From: Prevotella sp. | GTDB lineage: Bacteria; Bacteroidota; Bacteroidia; Bacteroidales; Bacteroidaceae | Assembly: GCA_022641735.1 (NCBI GenBank) | Contig: JALCDQ010000008.1 | Location: 31,682 to 95,681, forward strand | DNA length: 64,000 bases | Reading direction: 5' to 3' | Shown: piece after piece, positions 9,684-18,124 of the stretch | How the letters are laid out: each line of letters begins with the position of its first letter | Numbering within the stretch: position 1 is the first letter of the stretch | The notes under the pieces: model-generated | Database searches by the model: none | Seen by the model: only the letters and a program-made list of their open reading frames with translations | What the model was told of the DNA's origin: nothing | Made by a program: the position numbers and the translations under genes

Positions 9684-11576
9684 TTATTCCAAATAGGTAT
9701 ATCCATAGAGACCAGAGCGATAGTTGGAGAGGAACTCCTTGCCTTCTTCAAGGCTGATTTTGCCCTCTTTCACGCTCTTGGTAACCCATATTTCCAATTG
9801 GCGGACAAGTTTCTTAGGATTGTATTGAACGTAGTCGAGCACCTCTTCTACCGTCTCACCATCGAATATCTGGTCAATATGATACTTGCCATCTTTAACG
9901 CTGATGTGCACGGCATTAGTGTCTCCAAACAGATTATGCATGTCGCCGAGTATCTCCTGATAAGCTCCCACGAGGAAGACACCTAAATAATAGGACTCAT
10001 TCTTCTTCAATGCGTGTAATGGAAGCACATGCGAGACATGGCTGCCCACCACGAAATTGGCGATTTTACCATCGGAATCACAGGTGATATCCTGTAAGGT
10101 GGCGTTGCGCATAGGGCGCTCGTCGAGCCTTTGGATTGGCATAATAGGGAACAACTGGTCAATGGCCCAGGCGTCAGGAAGGCTTTGGAAGATAGAGAAG
10201 TTGCAGAAATACTTGTCAGCAAGCAGTTTGTCAAGCCCCCGAAGTTCATCGGGTACATGCTTCATCTGCTTGGCGAGCGTGTTGATTTCATGACAAACGC
10301 TCCAATACATGCTCTCGATTTCAGCCCTTGTCTTTAAGTCTACAATGCCATGAGAGAACAATTCGAGCGCCTCATCACGTATCTGCTCAGCGTCATGCCA
10401 GTCTTCCAGCATCGTACGGGGATTCAGATTGTCCCATATTTCATAAAGATCTTTGACCAATTGATGGTCGCTTTCCTTGGCTTCAAACTCTTCCGGCATT
10501 TCAGGAAGACTTGCTGTCTCCAGCACATCGACAACGAGTACGGAGTGGTGGGCTGTTAATGACCGCCCACTTTCTGTGATGATGTTGGGATGTTGGATGC
10601 CGTTCTTGTCGGCGGCATCAACAAATGTATAGACACAGTCATTCACATATTCCTGTATGGAATAGTTGACAGAACTCTCGCTACTTGAAGAACGGGTGCC
10701 ATCATAGTCAACGCCAAGACCACCTCCACAATCTACGAAGTCCACATCATAACCCATTTTGTGGAGATTAATGTAGAATTGGGCAGCTTCACGCAATGCT
10801 GTCTGAATTCGGCGAATCTTCGTAATCTGACTGCCAATGTGGAAATGAATCAAACGAAGACAATCATGGAGTCCCTTTTCCTCTAATATTCGAAGTGCAT
10901 CGAGCAACTCTGAGCTGGTAAGACCAAACTTAGAGGCGTCTCCACCACTTTCTTCCCACTTGCCTGAACCGCTTGAAGCCAGCTTAATCCTTATCCCAAG
11001 ATTAGGCTTAACATTGAGCTTTTTGGCGGCACGGGCAATAATGTCGAGCTCATTCAGTTTCTCTACAACGATAAAGATGCGTTTCCCCATCTTCTGAGCA
11101 AGCAGAGCCAGCTCTATATAACTTTGGTCTTTGTAGCCGTTACAGATGATTAGAGAGTCGCTTTGGCATTGAACAGCTATCACTGCATGCAACTCTGGCT
11201 TTGAGCCTGCTTCCAATCCAAGGTTGAATTTGCGGCCATGGCTGATAATCTCTTCCACCACTGGCTGCATCTGATTTACCTTAATTGGGTAGATAATGAA
11301 GTTCTCTCCCTTATAGCCATACTCTTCAGAAGCCTTCTGAAAACAACTCGAGGTTTTCTCAATACGGTTGTCAAGGATGTCAGGAAAGCGCAGAAGCACC
11401 GGTGTGGTTACGTTTCTCAGTGCCAATTCATCCATGACATCACGCAAGTCAATTTGCGTATTGTCCTTGCAAGGTGTCACATAGACATCTCCCTTGTCAT
11501 TGATGCCAAAGTAGGAGGTGCCCCATCCTTTGATGTTATAGAGCTCCTTCGAGTCTTCTGTTGTCCATTTCTTCAT
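9684..11576 (-). CDS. speA: Biosynthetic arginine decarboxylase
   Basis: 630 aa; PIKVNQMQPVVEEI PLP-lysine motif, FHIGSQI, VDCGGGLGVDYDGT. Confidence 0.95.
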   Translation of the reverse strand: MKKWTTEDSKELYNIKGWGTSYFGINDKGDVYVTPCKDNTQIDLRDVMDELALRNVTTPVLLRFPDILDNRIEKTSSCFQKASEEYGYKGENFIIYPIKVNQMQPVVEEIISHGRKFNLGLEAGSKPELHAVIAVQCQSDSLIICNGYKDQSYIELALLAQKMGKRIFIVVEKLNELDIIARAAKKLNVKPNLGIRIKLASSGSGKWEESGGDASKFGLTSSELLDALRILEEKGLHDCLRLIHFHIGSQITKIRRIQTALREAAQFYINLHKMGYDVDFVDCGGGLGVDYDGTRSSSSESSVNYSIQEYVNDCVYTFVDAADKNGIQHPNIITESGRSLTAHHSVLVVDVLETASLPEMPEEFEAKESDHQLVKDLYEIWDNLNPRTMLEDWHDAEQIRDEALELFSHGIVDLKTRAEIESMYWSVCHEINTLAKQMKHVPDELRGLDKLLADKYFCNFSIFQSLPDAWAIDQLFPIMPIQRLDERPMRNATLQDITCDSDGKIANFVVGSHVSHVLPLHALKKNESYYLGVFLVGAYQEILGDMHNLFGDTNAVHISVKDGKYHIDQIFDGETVEEVLDYVQYNPKKLVRQLEIWVTKSVKEGKISLEEGKEFLSNYRSGLYGYTYLE

Positions 11577-12103
11577 ATGTGTAGCAGTTCTCTAAGTTGT
11601 TGTACTGATATCTTGATTTTCTCATAAGTGTCCATGAGGTCAACATTCAACGTGTATTTTGCCCTTGAATAGTAGTTTTCGCGTTGCTTCAGCTGTTCTT
11701 CAATGAACGTTTTCATTTCCTCTTGCGTCTTATTCAATAAGAGCGGGCGCACGGTTTTCCCCATTTTCAGATGACCATAAAGCACTTCAGGTGACGCTTT
11801 TAGATAGACGGTGTCGCCTTGCAGGTTCATATAGTCCATGTTGTCAAAAGAACAAGGAGTGCCACCACCACAACTGATGATGACATCCTCAAATTCCGCT
11901 ACCTCATGTAGCATGTTATGTTCTATCTTGCGAAAGCCTTCTTCTCCTCTTTCATCAAAGATTTGCTTGATGGTCTTGCGCATTCTGTTTTCTATATACC
12001 AGTCAAGATCATAGAAGGGAATATCCAATTCTTTGGAGAGCGCTTTCCCTATCGTCGTCTTTCCGGCACCCATGTAGCCGATGAGGATGATTCTTTTCAT
12101 CAC
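11573..12103 (-). CDS. aroK: Shikimate kinase
   Basis: Walker A GYMGAGKTTIGKAL, DLDWYIE, CGGGTPC. Confidence 0.93.
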   Translation of the reverse strand: MMKRIILIGYMGAGKTTIGKALSKELDIPFYDLDWYIENRMRKTIKQIFDERGEEGFRKIEHNMLHEVAEFEDVIISCGGGTPCSFDNMDYMNLQGDTVYLKASPEVLYGHLKMGKTVRPLLLNKTQEEMKTFIEEQLKQRENYYSRAKYTLNVDLMDTYEKIKISVQQLRELLHI

Positions 12104-14430
12104 TTTCTTTTGCGAGAAGTCTTTGCTTCAGGGGCTTTTTCTACGATTTCCTTACACTCGGCATAGGTGAGTTCAGCGGCTTTCTCGTGCAGATTCTTCG
12201 GCATTCTATAGTTCTTTCCATCGTAAACGATGTATGGACCGAAACGTCCGTTGAGCACTTCCATCTTTTCGTCTTCCTCAAAACTCTTGATATGACGTTG
12301 CTTTTCCTGTTCTCTTTTGGCCTTGATAAGTTCTATGGCGGTGTCGAGCGTGATGGTCATAGGGTCTTCTGTCTTAGGGATAGACACGTATTTCTTGTCA
12401 TGCAGGATGTAAGGGCCGAATCTTCCGGCACCCACAGTGACGTTCTTGCCTTCGTATTCACCGATTTCACGCGGCAGTTTGAAGAGTTCCAAAGCCTCTT
12501 CGAGAGTGATGGTTTCGATGCTCTTATCGGATGGCATCTGCGAGAAACGTGGTTTTTCCTTATCGTCAGCAGTACCTATCTGTACGACAGGACCGAACCT
12601 TCCAATCTTCACAAATACAGGTTTGCCGCTCTTAGGGTCAATGCCAAGCTCACGCTCACCGGCTTTATGCTCGGAACGTGCATCCATTACTTTCTTCACA
12701 ATAGGTTCAAAGCCCTTGTCGAAGTCTTTCATCATCTTCGTCCACTGTTCTTTGCCTTCGGCTATCTGGTCGAATTGTTCCTCCACCTTAGCAGTGAAGT
12801 TGTAATCCATAATTTCCGGGAAGTTCTTCATGAGGAAGTCGTTTACCACCATACCGATGTCTGTCGGCATGAGTTTTCCTTTCTCTTTGCCCACCATTTC
12901 CTTCTTTTTCTTGGCGGAAATCTTCATATCTTTCAAGGTGTCGATGGTGTAAGCACGTTCTTCGCCTTTCTTGTCACCTTTCTGCACATATTCGCGTTGC
13001 TGGATAGTGGAAATGGTCGGAGCGTAAGTAGATGGACGTCCGATGCCCAATTCCTCAAGCTTCTTCACCAAACTGGCTTCTGTGAAGCGGATAGGAGCTT
13101 GTGAGAAGCGCTCTGTGGAAGTGATTTCCTCCCGTTTCAAAGCATCGCCTGCCTTCAAAACTGGCAATGTATGCAGGGCGTCATCAGTGTTGCTTTCCTC
13201 GTCATCAGTAGATTCGCGATATACTTTCAGGAAGCCATCGAAGACGATAACCTCGCCATTGGCAATGAATTTCTCGGTTTCTCCGCTGATATCTATCGTC
13301 ACTACGGTCTTCTCGATTTCGGCTTCAGCCATCTGAGAAGCAGCTGTACGCTTCCAAATCAGCTCATATAAGCGGCGCTCCTGAGCAGTCCCTTCGATGG
13401 AAGTGTTAGCCATATAGGTAGGACGAATGGCCTCATGAGCCTCCTGCGCACCTTTGGAATGGGTCTGGAAGTTACGCGGACGGGTGTATTCTTTTCCGTA
13501 AAGTTTGATGATTTCTTCCTTGCTGGTGTTGATAGCGAGTGATGAAAGGTTGACACTATCTGTTCGCATATAGGTTATCAAACCGTTTTCATAGAGGTGC
13601 TGAGCTACCATCATCGTTTGCGTAACGGTAAATCCGAGCTTCCTTGCAGCCTCCTGTTGGAGGGTGGAAGTCGTAAATGGAGGAGCCGGCATGCGCTTGA
13701 GCGGCTTCTTACTGATGTTGCCAACCTTGAAATCGGCTTGCTTGCATTTCTCCAAAAAGGCAACGGCATACTCATGACGAGCAAAGCGCTTGTCGAGTTC
13801 TGCCTTCACTTCAGCGATTGAACCATCGGCAGTTGTAACCGCAAAGATGGCATTGATTCTATAGTAAGGCTCACTTTTGAAGTCTTGAATCTCACGCTCA
13901 CGTTCCACGATAAGCCTCACGGCAACACTCTGCACACGACCTGCTGAAAGGGCGGGCTTTACCTTTCGCCATAGTACTGGTGACAGTTTGAAACCCACGA
14001 TGCGGTCTAATACTCTGCGGGCTTGCTGTGCATTCACCAAGTTCATATCGAGATGACGGGGATGCTGAATGGCCTCAAGGATGGCAGATTTCGTGATTTC
14101 GTGGAAGACAATACGGCTCGTCTTCGCCTCGTCAAGGCCGAACACCTCGCAAAGGTGCCAAGAGATAGCCTCTCCCTCGCGGTCCTCATCGGAAGCAAGC
14201 CATACCTTTTTGGCATCCTTCACATTCTTTTTCAGTTCTCCAACAAGTTTTTTCTTCTCCTCAGGAATCTCATAATTGGGTTCCATCGTTTTCTCATCGA
14301 TACTCAACTCACGCTTCTTCAGGTCTCTGATGTGGCCGAAGCTGGACATCACTTTATAGTCCTTGCCTAAGAATTTCTCAATGGTTTTAGCCTTTGCAGG
14401 GCTCTCTACTATAACTAAATTTTCTTGCAT
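12100..14430 (-). CDS. topA: DNA topoisomerase I
   Basis: VIVESPAKAKTIEKFLG start; ASDEDREGEAI; TYMRTDS active site; C-terminal repeats. Confidence 0.97.
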   Translation of the reverse strand: MQENLVIVESPAKAKTIEKFLGKDYKVMSSFGHIRDLKKRELSIDEKTMEPNYEIPEEKKKLVGELKKNVKDAKKVWLASDEDREGEAISWHLCEVFGLDEAKTSRIVFHEITKSAILEAIQHPRHLDMNLVNAQQARRVLDRIVGFKLSPVLWRKVKPALSAGRVQSVAVRLIVEREREIQDFKSEPYYRINAIFAVTTADGSIAEVKAELDKRFARHEYAVAFLEKCKQADFKVGNISKKPLKRMPAPPFTTSTLQQEAARKLGFTVTQTMMVAQHLYENGLITYMRTDSVNLSSLAINTSKEEIIKLYGKEYTRPRNFQTHSKGAQEAHEAIRPTYMANTSIEGTAQERRLYELIWKRTAASQMAEAEIEKTVVTIDISGETEKFIANGEVIVFDGFLKVYRESTDDEESNTDDALHTLPVLKAGDALKREEITSTERFSQAPIRFTEASLVKKLEELGIGRPSTYAPTISTIQQREYVQKGDKKGEERAYTIDTLKDMKISAKKKKEMVGKEKGKLMPTDIGMVVNDFLMKNFPEIMDYNFTAKVEEQFDQIAEGKEQWTKMMKDFDKGFEPIVKKVMDARSEHKAGERELGIDPKSGKPVFVKIGRFGPVVQIGTADDKEKPRFSQMPSDKSIETITLEEALELFKLPREIGEYEGKNVTVGAGRFGPYILHDKKYVSIPKTEDPMTITLDTAIELIKAKREQEKQRHIKSFEEDEKMEVLNGRFGPYIVYDGKNYRMPKNLHEKAAELTYAECKEIVEKAPEAKTSRKRK

Positions 14431-14589
14431 AATCGCGAATATATACTTATTTGGAGCGCAAATGTAAGCAAAACTTTTTTCTTACACCTTATTATAATAG
14501 GATTTTTTTATTTTTTTAAGCCTTTAGACCCTATTTTCCGTTTTTCCTCTTTTTGATTGATGGAAAAACGGGGCATTATCTTTGATTTT

Positions 14590-14674
14590 GTAAAAGGTTA
14601 TCTTTTACGATGTAAACAATCGTTGTTTACCTTGTAATTAACGACCTTTTACCCTGTAAACAACGGTTGTTTAC
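14590..14674. repeat. 22-bp-period dyad array B (4 clear units)
   Basis: Starts 14590/14612/14634/14656: GTAAAAGGTTATCTTTTAC, GTAAACAATCGTTGTTTAC, GTAATTAACGACCTTTTAC, GTAAACAACGGTTGTTTAC with 3-bp spacers. Confidence 0.92.
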
Positions 14675-14779
14675 AAAGCATGGAATGATGATTTCAAAAA
14701 TGGCTGATAATCAACGGCTTAGCAAACGACGTTTTTTGAGTCTGTCGGCCTTATCTTTCTTGGCAATGAAGAAGGGCGA

Positions 14780-15154
14780 TTAGGCCCCTTTATTCATCTT
14801 CAGCGTGCGGTCATAGATGATGTTATTCATGTTGTCTAATGCCCAATTCACCAGCGTATTGATGCAAGGGATGAGCGATACTGACCGCTCTGTGAGCGCA
14901 TATTCTATGCGTGGAGGCACTTCGGGATAAACTTTCCGACTGACCAAACCGTCATCTTCCAGCTTGCGCAACGTCTGTGTGAGCATTTTTTGAGATACGT
15001 CAGGTATGGCTTTTTGCAGTTGATTAAAACGCATATTGCCGTTTTCATAGAGCGTCAGCATGATTAACATCGACCATTTATCACATATCCGAGCCAGTAT
15101 ATTGCGTATCGGACAATTGGGATTAGACCTGTCTATGGATTCATTTCTTTGCAT
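14780..15154 (-). CDS. HxlR-family winged-helix transcriptional regulator
   Basis: CPIRNILARICDKWSMLIMLTLYENGNMRFNQLQKAIPDVSQKMLTQTLRKLEDDGLVSRKVYPEVPPRIEYALTE. Confidence 0.92.
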   Translation of the reverse strand: MQRNESIDRSNPNCPIRNILARICDKWSMLIMLTLYENGNMRFNQLQKAIPDVSQKMLTQTLRKLEDDGLVSRKVYPEVPPRIEYALTERSVSLIPCINTLVNWALDNMNNIIYDRTLKMNKGA

Positions 15155-15314
15155 TATATAATAGTATATTTCGATTGTTAGGCTACAAAAGTAACTATTA
15201 TTTATAATAAAGGGTTTGCTTGTGATGTTAAAAAAGCGTAAAGATGAAAAACGTTTTGCTTGATTTTAAGCTAATAGTTACCTCTAAGTAAGTATGAGAA
15301 CAAAAAGTACCTTC

Positions 15315-15345
15315 TTGCAAAGCGTTGTTTTTTGTTCTATCTTTG
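15315..15345 (+). promoter_or_regulatory. Promoter of cupin gene
   Basis: TTG 15315-15317, N20, TATCTTTG 15338-15345. Confidence 0.6.
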
Positions 15346-15421
15346 CACTCGAAAAGAGAAGGAAAAACAATCTCGCATTGCTTTGGATTCTGATGATTAA
15401 CAACTTAAAAATAGAAAGAAA

Positions 15422-15871
15422 ATGAAACAAGTGGAAATGATTGCAAGTGGCAAAAACTTTGCCAGCATTAACGTAGGGAAACTGAATGAGTTAAATCAAC
15501 ACGTTTTGGAGTTGGGTCCTGATATGAAAATACCAGGTAAAGTCTTTGTAGGTGGGGCTTTGAAGACGACGGGTGCAGAAATGTCTCTCAATCGTATTGA
15601 GGCTGGAAGCGGTGTTGCATTCCTCCATACGCATAAGACGCATGAGGAACTCTACATCATTGTCAGTGGTGAGGGCCAGTTTCAGGTTGATGGAGAGATA
15701 TTCCCTATCATCGAAGGGAGCGTTGTGAGGGTGTCACCTAATGGTCGTCGATCTATTCGGAATACAGGAAAAGAGCCGATGATTATGATTTGTGTGCAGT
15801 ATAAATCCGGCACTTTCAGCGCACAGGATGCACAAGATGCCGATATATTGGGTGATGAAGTGAAGTGGTAA
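15422..15871 (+). CDS. Small cupin-domain protein
   Basis: GSGVAFLHTHKTHEELYIIVSGEGQFQVDGE... cupin motif 1; divergent from HxlR. Confidence 0.85.
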   Translation: MKQVEMIASGKNFASINVGKLNELNQHVLELGPDMKIPGKVFVGGALKTTGAEMSLNRIEAGSGVAFLHTHKTHEELYIIVSGEGQFQVDGEIFPIIEGSVVRVSPNGRRSIRNTGKEPMIMICVQYKSGTFSAQDAQDADILGDEVKW

Positions 15872-15890
15872 AAACCGTTTTCATAAGATG

Positions 15891-15931
15891 ACAAAAGGAG
15901 AAGCTTTCATTTTGAGAGTCTCTCCTTTTCG
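15891..15931 (+). terminator. Intrinsic terminator after cupin gene
   Basis: AAAAGGAGA ... TCTCCTTTT stem followed by T-rich sequence. Confidence 0.5.
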
Positions 15932-15996
15932 TTTTATATCTCATAATGTGGCTTATCTGCAATTTGGAATGATAAGCACGTTTTTGATGTATTACT

Positions 15997-16524
15997 TTAT
16001 TTTTTCAGGTATTTTTGAATGAAAAGAAGCAACCCCTGCCTTACGGAACGAAGTCCGAAGAGCTCGGTATGAATGTCTTTCAGCGGTATCCAAGTAAGAT
16101 TTGCCGCGTCATCAGCGGCCTTTAGGACGGATAAATCTTTTACTTCGCAGTGGTAAAACATGTCGAGCGTGGGAATGTCAACGCCACTGTAGCGGTATTT
16201 ATTTGGAAAACTGAAGAGATAATGGGCCTTCGTGACCTCCAAGCCAGTCTCTTCCTTCACTTCCCGAATTACTCCTTGCTCTGATGTTTCATCAACATCC
16301 GCAAAGCCTCCAGGTATATCCAACGTGCCTTTTGCTGGCTCTCTCTTGCGCGTAGCGACCAATAATTCGTCCTTATCATTGAGGATAAAGGCCACATTTG
16401 CAGAACTTGGATTGGCAAAATACTCAAATCCACAGTTGCGACAAAGCTTACTTTTCTCTGAATTTTGCTCAAAATGAGAACTGCCACAGATAGGACAGTA
16501 TTTGAATTTCTCTAATATATTCAT
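15997..16524 (-). CDS. Nudix hydrolase with N-terminal zinc ribbon
   Basis: CPICGSSHFEQNSEKSKLCRNCG; Nudix box GGFADVDETSEQGVIREVKEETGLEV. Confidence 0.93.
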   Translation of the reverse strand: MNILEKFKYCPICGSSHFEQNSEKSKLCRNCGFEYFANPSSANVAFILNDKDELLVATRKREPAKGTLDIPGGFADVDETSEQGVIREVKEETGLEVTKAHYLFSFPNKYRYSGVDIPTLDMFYHCEVKDLSVLKAADDAANLTWIPLKDIHTELFGLRSVRQGLLLFIQKYLKK

Positions 16525-16744
16525 AATTCTCTGCTATAACAAGTTAGTTAAAAGTCGGTTTTCAAGAAAGCGAGAGATAATAGATGCTGTTGTAAAAACA
16601 CGTTGTGTGTCATCTTCAATACGACCACAAAGATAATAAAAAGAATCGACTTTCGTGCAGTAAAGCCAATAATATTTTTGAAAATAATGGCTTCTTAGGG
16701 AGTGAAAGATGACTTTTTGAGAGGCTTCTGATGATTGATAGGCA

Positions 16745-16782
16745 AAAAGAAAGCGGTCAATGATAGCTCATCGACCGCTTTT
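16745..16782 (-). terminator. Intrinsic terminator of the thioredoxin-like gene
   Basis: Minus strand AAAGCGGTCGATGAgctaTCATTGACCGCTTTCTTTTT. Confidence 0.65.
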
Positions 16783-16805
16783 ATCTTGAAAAAACGATAT
16801 TCTTT

Positions 16806-17969
16806 TTACAGCAGTTTCTTGATTTCCGACTCCAAATCTGTTACCTGATCAGCACGCTTATAGAGTGAGTTGGTCTTGTCGATAAGGAAGTATGTCGGGA
16901 TGGCTTGCACGTTGTAAGTCTTTGCGGAAGCGCCACTTGCATCGTTGACACTTATCCAAGGCAGGGCGGCAGTTTGCGTTTTCCAGAAGTGCTCATCACC
17001 ATCGAGGGATACCTGATAAATCTCGAAGCCCTGTGCATGATATTTATTGTAAATCTCACGCAGCATCATGATGCGCTTCAAGCTTTCCTTTGAGGCGAAC
17101 AAATGGAAGTCGAGAAGCACCACTTTGCCCTTCAAATCCGTCAAATGACGCGTTATTCCCTTGTTGTCTTGCAGTGCTAAGTCGATGATTCCAGCGACAC
17201 TTACCTTGCTGGCATCTATCTGATTGGTGGCTGCTTCATTGCGGAGAATGCGCATATCCTTCATTCCCTCCAAGGCGATATTATGCAGATTGAGCCCGCG
17301 CTCGGCCTTTGGATAGAATGTATCCCAACTGGTTGCCACGGCAGCGAATACCTTTACGTCGTCAGGATTTGAACGAGGACTGAAGATAAGGTTCTGCGTA
17401 TTGCCCAAAGTGTAGGTCTGGAAGAGGGCAAAATAAGCATAAGCCTTCATCGGGGCTTTAAAAATGAAGTTGTTCTTCACATTCGTTTTATAGGCTTCGA
17501 GCGTCCTTGCGATAGCCACTTGAGCGCTGTCCATACCCGTAGTTGGGTCGTTTGCGATGGCATTGATTTGACTCTGTAGCCCTAACTGAAGGATAGCAAG
17601 CTCCTTGATTTTCGAACATTCTTCAGAGCCTTCAACGTCATATTCGGACGTCATGGTAGGATAGGAGGCCTTCACTTTCACCGTTTCGGTAGAGTCGATG
17701 GCGATGTTGATAATCTGTCCGGCTATCTTCAGCCGATAGAACTCTGGTGCTTCAGGGGCCTCTCCTTCAAAGGAGAAGGTGCCATCTTCACTCAATTTCA
17801 GGGAATCAACTGTCACTGGACCGTTCAAACTCATGTTTTCAAAGTAGAGCGTAGAGTCCTTGGCGTCGCTGATAGCTCCTTCCACATGGAACTTTTTGTT
17901 GCCACAAGAGGCGAAACTCAATGCAGCCAAAGCGATGACTGACAAAGAAATAATCTTAGATATCTTCAT
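16806..17969 (-). CDS. TlpA/DUF4369-like thioredoxin-fold lipoprotein lacking CXXC
   Basis: Lipoprotein (ALSFASCGN); C-terminal TlpA-like GKVVLLDFHLFASKESLKRI and IPTYFLID. ORF extends to 18026 but the signal peptide begins at 17969. Confidence 0.8.
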   Translation of the reverse strand: MKISKIISLSVIALAALSFASCGNKKFHVEGAISDAKDSTLYFENMSLNGPVTVDSLKLSEDGTFSFEGEAPEAPEFYRLKIAGQIINIAIDSTETVKVKASYPTMTSEYDVEGSEECSKIKELAILQLGLQSQINAIANDPTTGMDSAQVAIARTLEAYKTNVKNNFIFKAPMKAYAYFALFQTYTLGNTQNLIFSPRSNPDDVKVFAAVATSWDTFYPKAERGLNLHNIALEGMKDMRILRNEAATNQIDASKVSVAGIIDLALQDNKGITRHLTDLKGKVVLLDFHLFASKESLKRIMMLREIYNKYHAQGFEIYQVSLDGDEHFWKTQTAALPWISVNDASGASAKTYNVQAIPTYFLIDKTNSLYKRADQVTDLESEIKKLL

Positions 17970-18124
17970 TTTTATCGTATTTTCAATTTCTGAATGCAAA
18001 GATAATGTAAGTTGAGCACAAATCAAAATTTAATCAAATATTTTTTTGAATTATAGAGTCTGCCCTCGTTTTCTTCATTGAGGAAAGGGTAGGGAGTGGT
18101 TCTTTCGTGCGTCAATCCTTATTT

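Noticed and set aside
12187-13104. 305-aa plus-strand ORF opposite topA
   Set aside because: Lies entirely antisense to the clear topA reading frame, with low-complexity Phe/His/Leu-rich translation; shadow ORF.
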